Source: Archegozetes longisetosus
Taxonomy: Eukaryota; Arthropoda; Arachnida; Sarcoptiformes; Trhypochthoniidae
Assembly: GCA_018873245.2 (NCBI GenBank)
Contig: JAEMBT020000006.1
Span: 12,160,387 to 12,224,386 of the forward strand
DNA: 64,000 nt
Direction of reading: 5' to 3'
The notes under the pieces are model-generated. The model saw only the letters and a list, made by a program, of their open reading frames with translations, was not told the origin of the DNA and did not search any database. A program made the translations under genes and the position numbers. Positions 38,158 to 47,806 of this stretch are shown piece by piece (the first letter of the stretch is position 1; each line of letters starts with the position of its first letter).

Positions 38158-39735
38158 CGTCACCTCAGTGCTATAATGTGCTAACTCAGAAAAGTTTGTT
38201 ATGGAGGAAATTGAGGTTAAAGTTTAGAATCGAAATTCCAAGAAACTACGACAGCTGTACAATTCATAATATAATATTTGACATAGATGTGTTTAGTTCT
38301 ATTGTTGATGAATATATGAATTCTGTAACTTCTTAACTACGCTTAATTCTAACCGGAATTTTTGAGTTAGCGCTTTTTGACTCCGAAAACTTCATAAATA
38401 CTTGGTGCTTTATTGTGCTTACTCAATGAAATTCAAAAAATACTTATAGGTGAGAAATCATAAGAATATTAAGGAACTTTATTGAAAAATTTATAGAAAC
38501 TTATTCCATGGTTATAAATTATTCAAACTTTATAACACAACAGTACCCGATCACGAATACAATGACGATCAAACCATTACTTAATTGTGTTACCTCTTGT
38601 GACTTACGTTCACAAACCACTGACCACTAATGTGACCAGAATTAAAAACTTAAACTTTGAAGTTTTGTAAAAATTTCAAATGAAAAATTAAATGAAAAAA
38701 TATATAATTCAGAATTAAACTCCTGCAGTTTATGATATTAAGGGAAGACATGCTCTCTGAGGCTGGAGTCAGAGTACGATTTCTAGAAACTCCAAGTATT
38801 CCTGGAGGTGTGATCACTCCACTGACCACTATAAATATTTATACTACCACCACAACAACCACCCAGGTAGCTAAAGAGCGGTTTCATTAATCATGTACAA
38901 AATAGTCCAAGACTTTAGAAAGTTTCAAATATTTTAGATAAAATATAAATTTTATTTTCATTTTAATAATTGTTGATAACTTTAAAGTTTAATTTGACAA
39001 CTCAAATAAATCTAAAATCTTTTAGTACGTAGGATTTGATTTCAATTATCATTAAATAATAATCTCCTTTCTCTCAGTTGATTGGAATCAAAATTAGACT
39101 TTTACTATTGTGTAATAAGGCTTTGGATACTTAAAGAAAAATAAAAAGAAATTCTAAATTGAAATCCCAACTATTGAGATTCAATTAATCACTAGTTTAT
39201 TGTACTCAAAATGAATCTAAATTCAGTTGAGTTAATGATAATTGAGGCTCAATAAAATCTCCTTGCTCAGTTTAAGACAGTTTGTAAATTTGTCTGTAAA
39301 AATATTAATAAATCTTTAGAACTTTGTGCTCAGTACCCATTCAAAATTCATTGCACACAAACTTATTGAGAGAATGCTTGAATTACAGTTTGTATGTCCG
39401 CGGTCAAGTAATTAACATTTAGAGAGATTAATAAGATCAAATAACAAGCGTCAGGTCTTGATTAAATATGATATGTATTGAAGATATTACTTTATTTCTG
39501 AATTTTACATAATTGATTTCATGTTTAAATGACAAATTTCAAGAGTGCGCAATATAGCACTGAAAATTTTGGCGATAAAAAGATAGCGTTTTGTTGCGCA
39601 ACCGATTTCTGGAAAGCCACTTCAAAATTTTGAGATTCGATTCGAGAGATTTACAGAGATTTAATATCTTCAAAAGTGATATCAACTCAATTTGTGAAAA
39701 TTTTCGAGTTAGCACATTATAGCACTGAGGTGACG
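38158..39735. mobile_element. 1.58-kb element with perfect 30-bp TIRs
   Basis: The left end is CGTCACCTCAGTGCTATAAT followed by GTGCTAACTC, and 39706-39735 is its exact inverse. Further AGTGCTATA-like modules sit inside, for example near 38395 and 39555. The perfect ends suggest recent movement. AAA is on both flanks, but a target duplication is not certain. There is no transposase, so it is non-autonomous. A diverged relative is inserted at 14108-15119. Confidence 0.85.
38736..38861 (+). other. Exon-like island inside the 1.58-kb element
   Basis: A GC-richer stretch preceded by an AG after TTTATGATATTAAG and ending ACCACCCAG|GTAGCT, a good donor. It is open throughout (MLSEAGVRVRFLETPSIPGG, then a Thr-rich run). 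The protein is not recognised. It may be a host exon captured by the element, or chance. Confidence 0.3.
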
Positions 39736-39938
39736 AAATAGTATATAATGAAAAAATGTAGTATAATATCAGACATTTGTTCTTTATTTTGAATTTTGGA
39801 GATGGTTTTGAAGATTAAGTTCTAGGTGAAAACAGACTAATGCTCAATTATTTTTAATAATTATGACAATTTTTAATTTTTTAATTTTGTCTTTTTAAAA
39901 TTTGATCTCAATAGATCACTCTACCAAATAGCTAATCC

Positions 39939-40539
39939 GGGTAAATCCGAGCAAATGGGTCTAAAGGGGCTCCCGATCCCCCACCCCCAAGTATAATACA
40001 TCATTGGATTCAGCACACTGAGCTAACATTTTGATACCACACTTGATCACTTCTGATCCGAACCTGGCCACTTCTGAACATCCTCCGACGGGAGTGGCTA
40101 ATCTCGTTAAGTGATATATCATTGGACTCAGGACACCGAACTGAGCATTTTGATACCTCACTTGATTATTTATCACAAGTAGTTCTCGAGATATCCATCA
40201 TTGTTTGGTTTAGCACCTCATAATGGATAAACCTGGATTCTCGAGTCGTAACCTAAACAAGCCTGATATAAACTAAGGGAGATAAGTTAGGCCAAGAAGC
40301 GACCTAACCTACTATACCTTAGTTTAAATCAGGTTTGGCCTGGGTTAAAACTTGGTAAAGCCAGGTTTATCCATTTTCGAGGGGGTTAGGTCTCGTTGAC
40401 TAGAAGTGGTCAGGTTCGGGTTGGAAGTAGTCACGTGTGGTATTAAAATGTTCAGCTCGGCGAGCTGAATCCAATGGTGTATTTTACTTGGTGGTGGGGG
40501 GTCGGGAACTCCTTTAGACCCACTAGCCCGGATTTACCC
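39939..40539. mobile_element. 601-bp foldback MITE, copy 1
   Basis: Inverted ends GGGTAAATCCG...GGGTCTAAAGG and inverse. The middle is a long imperfect hairpin: CCTGATATAAACTAAGG and AGTTAGGCC face GACCTAACCT and CCTTAGTTTAAATCAGG across a short AAGAAGC loop. No coding sequence. A second copy, internally inverted relative to this one, is at 43284-43860. Confidence 0.8.
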
Positions 40540-40580
40540 ACTATGGCTTTTAACACCTATTTTGAAGCTTAACTCTAGTA

Positions 40581-40858
40581 GTGAATTAAAATATAGTGAA
40601 TCAAAGACAGACTAGAAGAATAGTAGAAAATATAATCGGTTTAATGAAAAGTATCTTCAGATGTCTGAACAAAAGTGGTGGGAACTTATGCTATTCTCCC
40701 TTGAAAGTATGCAAAATTATTTTAGCGGTAGTTGTTCTGCACAATATGCGCCGAGGTATTAATTTAATGGTAAATAATATTGAAATTGATTTGATAAACC
40801 CTGAAAACGAAAATGTTTATGAAAGCGAAACTTTAATGATAGTGCTTTGCATACATTA
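40581..40858 (+). pseudogene. PIF/Harbinger (HARBI1-like) transposase, C-terminal fragment
   Basis: Encodes TRRIVENIIGLMKSIFRCLN, then GGNLCYSPLKVCKIILAVVVLHNM, matching the C-terminal signature of Harbinger nucleases (the E of the DDE triad lies in the VEN helix, followed by LKxRFRCL, YSPxKVCKII and VLHN). Only about 90 of 350 residues are present; the upstream catalytic part is absent. Its 5' limit abuts the foldback element that ends at 40539. Confidence 0.85.
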
Positions 40859-40869
40859 GTAGTCATAAT

Positions 40870-41450
40870 AAGGAATAATTTAATAAACCAAAGATTCCAT
40901 TAATCGGTATTCGATTTGATATTAATTTTGAACCGAGTCTTAGTACTCGCATTATTAGCTACAAACAATAGAATTACATTAAGACTCGATGAAAAAAACA
41001 GTTTTGTTTTGTTAATGAAAAATATTGTGGTTGCAAAGAGCGTTTCCCTGCTTCTCTACAATCCTTGCGTGGGATGTGGAGATAAACTTTGGTTGGATGC
41101 ACTTTCACTCACTGCTCGCGCCTCACACACGGTAACACAATTTAAGAACAGACAAAAAAACAAATTTAGAAAAAAAAATACTTTATTTAAATGATAATAT
41201 GCAGGAACAAAGGTTTTAGAACAACAAAAAAAAAATTGTCTGCGAGTGCCGATTTTGGACTCGAACAGCGCTTTAAATATAACAAAATTAAGGCAATGGC
41301 TTAAAGTTTAGGTCATGCCTGATCGCCGGATTTTTGTGTGAGATTGGCCGAACGGTGTTGACCGTTGGCCACCCTTTCTCAGCAATTGACATTTCATGTA
41401 TCGTCCCAATTGACGACACATGAAACATTTCTACTAATTAGTTCCAGGCA
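40870..41450. other. Unassigned, Harbinger 3' region
   Basis: A 92-codon plus-strand frame at 40916-41194 has no recognisable motif. Probably the spacer between the two Harbinger-derived genes. Confidence 0.35.
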
Positions 41451-41452
41451 AG

Positions 41453-41490
41453 TTTTTATGGCTCTGTTTATCAAAACAGAGCCATAAAAA
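41453..41490. repeat. Perfect 17-bp stem, 4-base loop
   Basis: TTTTTATGGCTCTGTTT and its exact inverse flank ATCA. The T-run and stem could act in 3'-end formation or be an element centre. It lies between the Harbinger fragment and the opposing 41668-42180 frame. Confidence 0.7.
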
Positions 41491-41667
41491 CCCTTCTTCT
41501 GAATTCCACAGCTGCGTTCGATTAAGAACAGCAGCTTCATCCTCTCCTTTCTAAGAATTGAGACAAAGAAAGGAGAAGGAAAAGAAGAAAAATAAACAAA
41601 AATTGTTTGTGAAAAACAGAAACTAAAAAGTTTCTGCATTCACAATATTATTATCTATGTTAGCGCT

Positions 41668-42180
41668 TCAGTAAATATCATTATCTGTGTTGACGTTAAG
41701 AAGTAATACGAATTGCGGATATTTTTTAATGATTCTAATTTTTTTCGTTTGATTTCCAACTTTTTTTCTGTATTTCAACCAATTGTAATATAGAGTTTTC
41801 ATTTCAATTTGACTTATAAGCATTTGAGATGCAACCATATCACCTTCTGATTCATTATTTTCAAACTTCCTTTTACGTCTTGTACTTCTCAAAGGGGCTT
41901 CTGGTTTTTCTTGTGTCTTCGATTGATTTATTATTGAGTTCTCGTATGTTATTATCGGAGAATCACTTCCATTATTGATTGAAATAAGATTATCACAGGT
42001 ATCACTGTTTCGACTCCCATTTTCAATGCTTGATGTATCAATACCTCCCTTAATCCCTGTCAATGCTGTCGCGCTTATCAATCGTATCATCATTTTATCT
42101 AATATTGAGAGACTCTTCGCCCTTAACTCCAAATCAGTCAATGGATCAGATTCGTTGATACCTCCGCCTCTCTTTCGCAA
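41668..42180 (-). CDS. Possible Harbinger-associated accessory protein (170 aa frame)
   Basis: An open frame of 170 codons with a charged Ser/Asn-rich centre, a basic RSTRRKRKFE segment around residue 100, and a helical C-terminus rich in Lys (SQIEMKTLYYNWLKYRKKV). Layout and position, convergent with the HARBI1-like fragment, resemble the C-terminal half of the Myb/SANT-like second protein of PIF/Harbinger elements. No DNA-binding domain is visible in the open part, so this is inference. No clear start was established. Confidence 0.35.
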   Translation of the reverse strand: MRKRGGGINESDPLTDLELRAKSLSILDKMMIRLISATALTGIKGGIDTSSIENGSRNSDTCDNLISINNGSDSPIITYENSIINQSKTQEKPEAPLRSTRRKRKFENNESEGDMVASQMLISQIEMKTLYYNWLKYRKKVGNQTKKIRIIKKYPQFVLLLNVNTDNDIY

Positions 42181-42639
42181 CCCTGATAATACAGTCTATG
42201 CCTTTTACTTCGTGCGACACTTCAATTGAATGAATTTATTTTGAATATCACTGACTGAACGCTTGCATATATTCTATGCTAAGAAACATAGAGTAGCCGA
42301 TGGTAAAGCTATTGCAGAAAACGAAATGTTTGAGTTTTGAAACTCAAAAAAGTGAGCAGCTTACAAGTGAAAATAGAACTGACTTATCGGTGATGTAACT
42401 TACTATCATTTAACATAAATCTCACACAAACTGACACAAATGATAATCTAAGCTATTTGATCGAACAATCGAAGAATTACGAGTTGAAAAATATGATATA
42501 TTTAGTGAATAATATTAACCAAGTTGAAAATGAAAGGATTCAAAAGCTTTTAAATAATAATGCTATAAAAACAATGTTTTACGCAAGTTTGTTACTTAAG
42601 TAAATGATGTTAACCATTTAATATACATCCCTAAAAGTA

Positions 42640-43263
42640 TGAGATGATATTTTATACCGATATCATGATTTGAGTTCTCCAGGCCATTTAGGTATAAAGC
42701 TTACGTTAAGCAAATTAAAAGTTAGGCTTTATTTTCCAAATCTCAATGAATTTGTCGAACAGTATGTCAAATCGTGTAAGTTATGCCAATTGAGTGAAAA
42801 GCCTTAACAAAAATTTAGTGGACTTTTAATGCCTATAATTGTTGACCGCGTTTTTGAACAGGTAGCCATCGATCATTTAGACAGACTTGTCAAAAGTGAC
42901 GATTGCAAACACATGATAGTATTAACCGATACTTTTAGTAAGTTTAAAATTTGTAAGCCTGTGTCTGAAAGAAACGCTAAAGCTGTTGCAAAATCCATTT
43001 TCGCAGATTCAGTATGTACTGATGCGATTCCTGAAAAATTACTGTCCGATTGTAATCAGGCTTTTCTAGGAAAAGCAGTTACACATGTAAACATTTTAAT
43101 GGGTATTAAACAGCTGAAAATTATCAGTTATAGGTCTAGCACTAATTCAGTAACAGAAAATTATAATGAAACCTTGATTGATTGTTTGAGTTTATTTATT
43201 AATGAAAAACAGTCTAATAAGGCGAAATTTGTCAAAACCAATAACATGCTTATAACGTCACAG
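42640..43263 (+). pseudogene. Ty3/gypsy-type integrase fragment
   Basis: First comes an H2C2 zinc-binding segment (HDLSSPGHLGI, then CKLCQ), then, after a stop, the integrase core. The core has the first Asp in VAIDHL, the second in LLSDCNQAF and the Glu in SVTENYNETL, giving the D,D,E order of retroelement integrases. The frame is open for 145 codons (42829-43263) but is isolated: no reverse transcriptase, capsid gene or long terminal repeat was found. It is interrupted on the right by the 43284 foldback element. Inactive remnant. Confidence 0.85.
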
Positions 43264-43283
43264 TAAAATAGTCAACAAAATTC

Positions 43284-43860
43284 GAGTAAATCCGGGCTAA
43301 TGGGTCTAAAGAGGTTCCCGGTTCCCACCCACAAGTGTGATACATCATTGGTTTAAGTTCGCCGAGCTAAACATTTTCATACCACACTTGATCACTTACC
43401 ACCCGAACCTGACCACTTCTGGCCACTCAGACCTAACCCACTCGAAATGATAAACCTGGATTTATCAAGTTGTAACCCAACCAAATCTGATTTGAATTAA
43501 GGTACAATAGGCTAGGTTGTTTCGCGATCAAACCTACTCTCTCCTAGTTTATATCAGGCTTGTTGGTGCTAAGACTTTCTAAATCCAGGTTTATCCATTA
43601 CGAGATACTAAACCAAACAATGCTGGATACCTCGAGAACTACTTATAATAATTGACCAAGTGAAGCATCAAAATGCTCAGCTCAATACCCTGAGTCCAAT
43701 GATATATCACTTGACGAGATCAGCCACTCCTGTCAGGAGTTGGCCAGAAATGGTCAAGTGTGGTATTAAAATGTTCAGCTTGACGAGCTAAACTTAATTA
43801 TGCATCACACTTGGGGCAGGGGCTGAGAACCCTCTTAGACACATTAGGCCTGATTTACCC
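43284..43860. mobile_element. 577-bp foldback MITE, copy 2
   Basis: Same family as 39939-40539: ends GAGTAAATCCGGGC...GGGTCTAAAG and inverse, with the same central hairpin (AGGCTAGGTTGTTTCGCGAT region). The asymmetric internal part (GATATATCACTTGACGAGAT) is on the opposite side, so the two copies are in opposite orientation. Confidence 0.8.
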
Positions 43861-43899
43861 CCTCAAACTAATCTACAAGAGATAACAGGAATTATTGGT

Positions 43900-44330
43900 G
43901 TTGGACATAAAATGGAGATTCAACCAGATCTTCATACATAGTAATCACATCTTCCTCTGGTACGAAGGTCAGTGCATGAAGCATTTTCACTTGGAGGGTC
44001 AATGTTTCACCCTAAAATAGTGTTGATGAATATCGTGGCATCTTCCTCCAAATACATTGACTCAAATGGAAAAAGCAACCGCGATTCGACGAGGCAAGAA
44101 CCCGTTTAATAAATACGTTGATGACTGCTAATTCAAATCAGCCATCAACGGAGCGGAATTTAAAGAAGGTTCCAAATTCATCAGAGCCCCAAAACGCGTT
44201 CATACACAGCTTTTGTACATTGAGCCATTAAAACGAACACCAATAGGATGACACTATTTTCTTGAACCCCATGAATAGTTTTCTTGTCGAAAAAATTGTT
44301 ATTATTCGATCCAACCTGTGACAGTCAAAA
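43900..44330 (-). pseudogene. MULE (Mutator-like) transposase fragment
   Basis: On the minus strand a frame gives FELAVINVF, then NRGCFFHLSQCIWRK and, after a stop, VKMLHALTFVPEEDVITMYE. The GCxFHxxQxxxRK and MLxALAFVP segments are the conserved part of animal MULE transposases. At least two stop codons interrupt it. Only about 100 residues are recognisable. Confidence 0.8.
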
Positions 44331-44348
44331 GGGAGAAACTTCTCACTA

Positions 44349-44592
44349 GAGCTCGACGATGTAAACCTTAAACCTGTTGTAGATCGGTAAAAAACCCAAA
44401 CCCGTGCAGTTGAATTTTTAAAATTTTCCTCCGAAAATCCCTACATATGAATTGAAATAAGCGTTTTAATTTCTAAGAGAAATCCGCAACTTCCTATCGT
44501 ACGGGTTTTTGGAGGTAAGTTTTTAAAATCCAACTGTACGGATTTGGGTTTTTACGTGTCTTCAACATGTTTAGGGTTTACATGCTCGGGCT
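44349..44592. mobile_element. ~245-bp palindromic MITE
   Basis: Inverted arms of about 85 bp: GAGCTCGACGATGTAAACC, AAAAACCCAAACCCGTGCAG and AATTTTTAAAATTTTCCTCC face their inverses at 44505-44592. The centre is about 70 bp. No coding content. Confidence 0.75.
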
Positions 44593-44599
44593 CTTCTCC

Positions 44600-45365
44600 T
44601 CACCAGTTTTGTTCTTGTATACTCAGCTGTTATAATTAAATCCCCCAGATTGGTGGTGCTCTCCCTTCTCGTTGACTCTTCCACAGTATTCCTGGCCTTA
44701 ATCTTGGCTTGATCCGGCACATGATTATGATTGTTATTGTGTCAAATGAGTATCTTCATCCCCGGTGTAGCACCGACCTTTACACTCGCTATTCAGTGGC
44801 TCATTACACATTCATGTTGTCTTGTTGAGCCCTTCACTTGCAAACCTGAAGATGAAATCTTGATGAACCAGCGGGTTTTTCTCTTTTCACTCTAAAGAGA
44901 TTGTGAATCCTAATACCATCTTTTATGAGAATTGTATTGGGAATGGGATGGGAATAGAATAGATTTTTAACTAGATGGAAGTCGGATGGGACTGTTAAAA
45001 ATTTGAAACATTCTTTATCCAAAAGTAAAAAACACTTACAGATATATTCTTTCATTTGACTACTGAAAAATATAGATAAATAATAACAACAGTATAAAGA
45101 TGTAACGGTAGAGGAAATAGGAATGAGGTGGAAATGGAAACAAATTCTAAGCTTCGGGTAAGATTGGGATAGAAATGGGAGGAAAAATTTTGAGAACTCT
45201 CATCTCTATTTTACTCTTCACGAAGTCCAATGGCATCTTCACACAATTAAAAGGCTAAAGAAATGATTAAAATATAATTGTAATATTTTAAAACAATAAA
45301 ATCTGTTTATATTGATAAAAATCGCAGCGAAATAGTCAAATGAGTACACTAGACGCTACGTTTAT
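44600..45365. other. Unassigned
   Basis: No recognised gene. GGGAATGGGATGGGAATAGA at 44938 and related purine-rich GGGATAGAAATGGG sequence at 45168 look like decayed subterminal repeats of a hAT-like element. Confidence 0.35.
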
Positions 45366-45810
45366 AACGTATAAGTGCGTTTTATATACGCGCGTATTTA
45401 AGGTGAAACTACTCTATTTTTTGGCGCGAAGTTCACCTTAAATACGTGCGTATTTAAGCTTCATAAAGTGAGGTCAGCTCCAAAAAAGTCAGTTTCACTT
45501 TAAACACGCACTTTTCATGACACATTATAAACATGTAATTGAAACGAATTGTGATGCTTTTGTTTAATAAAACTTAACATCTAATTATCGACCATTAAGT
45601 TAAAACAAATTCAATTAAAATCCTTATTCTTCAAAATAACATAAAGTGCCTCAAAGTAACACAAAAAATTATGTCATCTAGTGCGCATTTAAAGCGAATT
45701 TATTAGTGTTTCACTTTAAATACGTGCGTATTTAAGACCATTTTTTGTGGTCCATAAAAAAGCTCAGTTTCACTTTAAATACGCGCGTATTTAAAGCGCA
45801 CTTATACGTT
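45366..45810. mobile_element. 445-bp palindromic element with TACGCGCGTA modules
   Basis: Ends AACGTATAAGTGCG and exact inverse. Inside are about six copies, in both directions, of a module of the form TTTCACTTTAAATACGYGCG followed by TATTTAA. CpG-rich palindromes (TACGCGCGTA) stand out in AT-rich sequence. No coding content. Unclassified MITE. Confidence 0.75.
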
Positions 45811-47129
45811 AAGTAACACTTATTAATAACAACATAATGTAGTGTGAAACAAAGCTAACACAAGAATGAATCCTGAATGCTAAGATATATACTATTTACA
45901 CAGACTTGGTATGAACTTATTAGTAATCGAAAATACATTAAAATATGCATGAGCATGTGAACTCTTACAAAATGCTAGTCTATTCAATATATTAGTTTGT
46001 TTTATGAGACCACTAATAGATTAAAAACTTCATCAAGGGAGCTCAGTATCAACAGTACACAACACATACTGTGCTCATGTGATCTCCATATCAGTGAATT
46101 TTAACTCTTTTGTCTCTGAGTGAATTATTATGAATGTTATACAGGTATGAATTCTGACTTTAAATCAGTTTTTTATTCTTATAAAATAATGTCAAACATT
46201 TATCTTGAAATCTGCATTATATTTTATGTAATGCTTTACTAACGCTTTAAAGGTTATCATTGTGTTAATGTTTGCTATGAAATGCGGTCAATATTTTAAA
46301 AGAATAACAATTCAGATCTATTTTGTTTATATATGTTAAAATATTTGTGGAGAGTCAGTCTTTGGGCGGTGGCCTCGAAGATAGAATCTCATAAGCCTCT
46401 GAGCGAAAGTAAAAAAGTGTTAAAAAGAAGTAAAAGTCTTTCAAAATGTCAAAACCTCTAAATATGTTTATATTTGTTATGTATCAATAAAATAATGAAT
46501 TCACATATAAATTTTATGTTTTATTCCTTTTATTTTTATTAAATATTATTTTAAATACTTATAATTTTATGAGAAAATAAAGATTACAATCAAAGTTTAA
46601 TATTATTTAGAATTTAATAGAATTTTTTTTCAGAATTCCGTATAAGTGATTATTCTTAGTCCCTAGTTATGCGTTTAGCTTTATGAGCTTAAACCAAAAC
46701 GGCATAACATGAATATATAGGTAAAATATACATGTTTGTCGTGTTAATATGCAAAAGACAGTCAACACGTTGATTCTTTTTTCTTTTTATGTTTATATAA
46801 GTTGCAGGTATTAAGAGCCATACACTACTAATTTTTTACCATTTGTAAGCTCATTAGGATTTATTTCTAACTCATGTGATTTTTTGACCATTTTGAAACT
46901 ATACGTCTATGAACACGAATATAGAAAGATGTAATACTTATAAGAACAAAATTGTGAAATAAATATAAATTTACAGTTTTTAAAATAAGGCTCAACCGTC
47001 ATAGGCTCAGATTTCGCAAAGCTCAATTATCTTCGACTCAATTGACATAGAATCAATCAGAACACATACATTCGAATAAAACAAAAGATCTAATGAAATG
47101 GTGAATTGTCTCTTTTCAATCATAAAACA
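45811..47129. other. Unassigned sequence before block C
   Basis: AT-rich; no gene recognised. A GC-richer patch at 46350-46400 is too short and unstructured to name. Confidence 0.4.
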
Positions 47130-47806
47130 AATGAAAATAATTCAAACTGCCCGACAATTTATCCCTAAACACTTTATTTTTCATACTTGAAGTTAGAAAA
47201 TAATTTCAATGTTATCATCACTAGTGTGAATATAATTTAGTATCACGTCATTCTTCACTAATACAGTAATGACTGAATTGTACTCATTTTAAACTAATTT
47301 TCATTTTATTCATTGTGCAGTTATAAATAATTTATATTTCATTAGTGCATATCCCGTTACAACTTATAAAGTATTTTGAATGTTGAGGAACTTTTCGATT
47401 ACCTTGAGATGCATTAAGAAAACAAGCCATCACTCTTCTGACCGTTTGTGCAAAGAATATGTCAAAATTTCGAGTATACACTCATAAAACAGATAAAATG
47501 ATTGAACTCATGCCTTTTAAGAGGTTAATTGATATTGAAGTTCTTTCAAACCAATACTGATGATCGAGATGTGACAGCAACATATCTAATAAGCTTTTAG
47601 AAAAGAGTTAAATTGTTAACAATTATTGTGTTTAATGTTGAAAAGAAGTAGAAATGAAAATAATTAATTAATACTTTTATTGCACATTTTGCACAGAGTT
47701 ATAAACAGACATGACTTACATTTAATATTTATATTTAAATAACTGAAAAACTAATAAAAACAAAGAATTAAAGAAATAATTTTACAAGAATTCAAAGTTT
47801 CATAAA

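Noticed and set aside
40916-41194. 92-codon plus frame 3' of the Harbinger fragment
   Set aside because: No family motif, no splice context, and it lies in transposon-derived sequence.
44834-45055. 73-codon minus frame
   Set aside because: No recognisable motif and it lies amid decayed element sequence.
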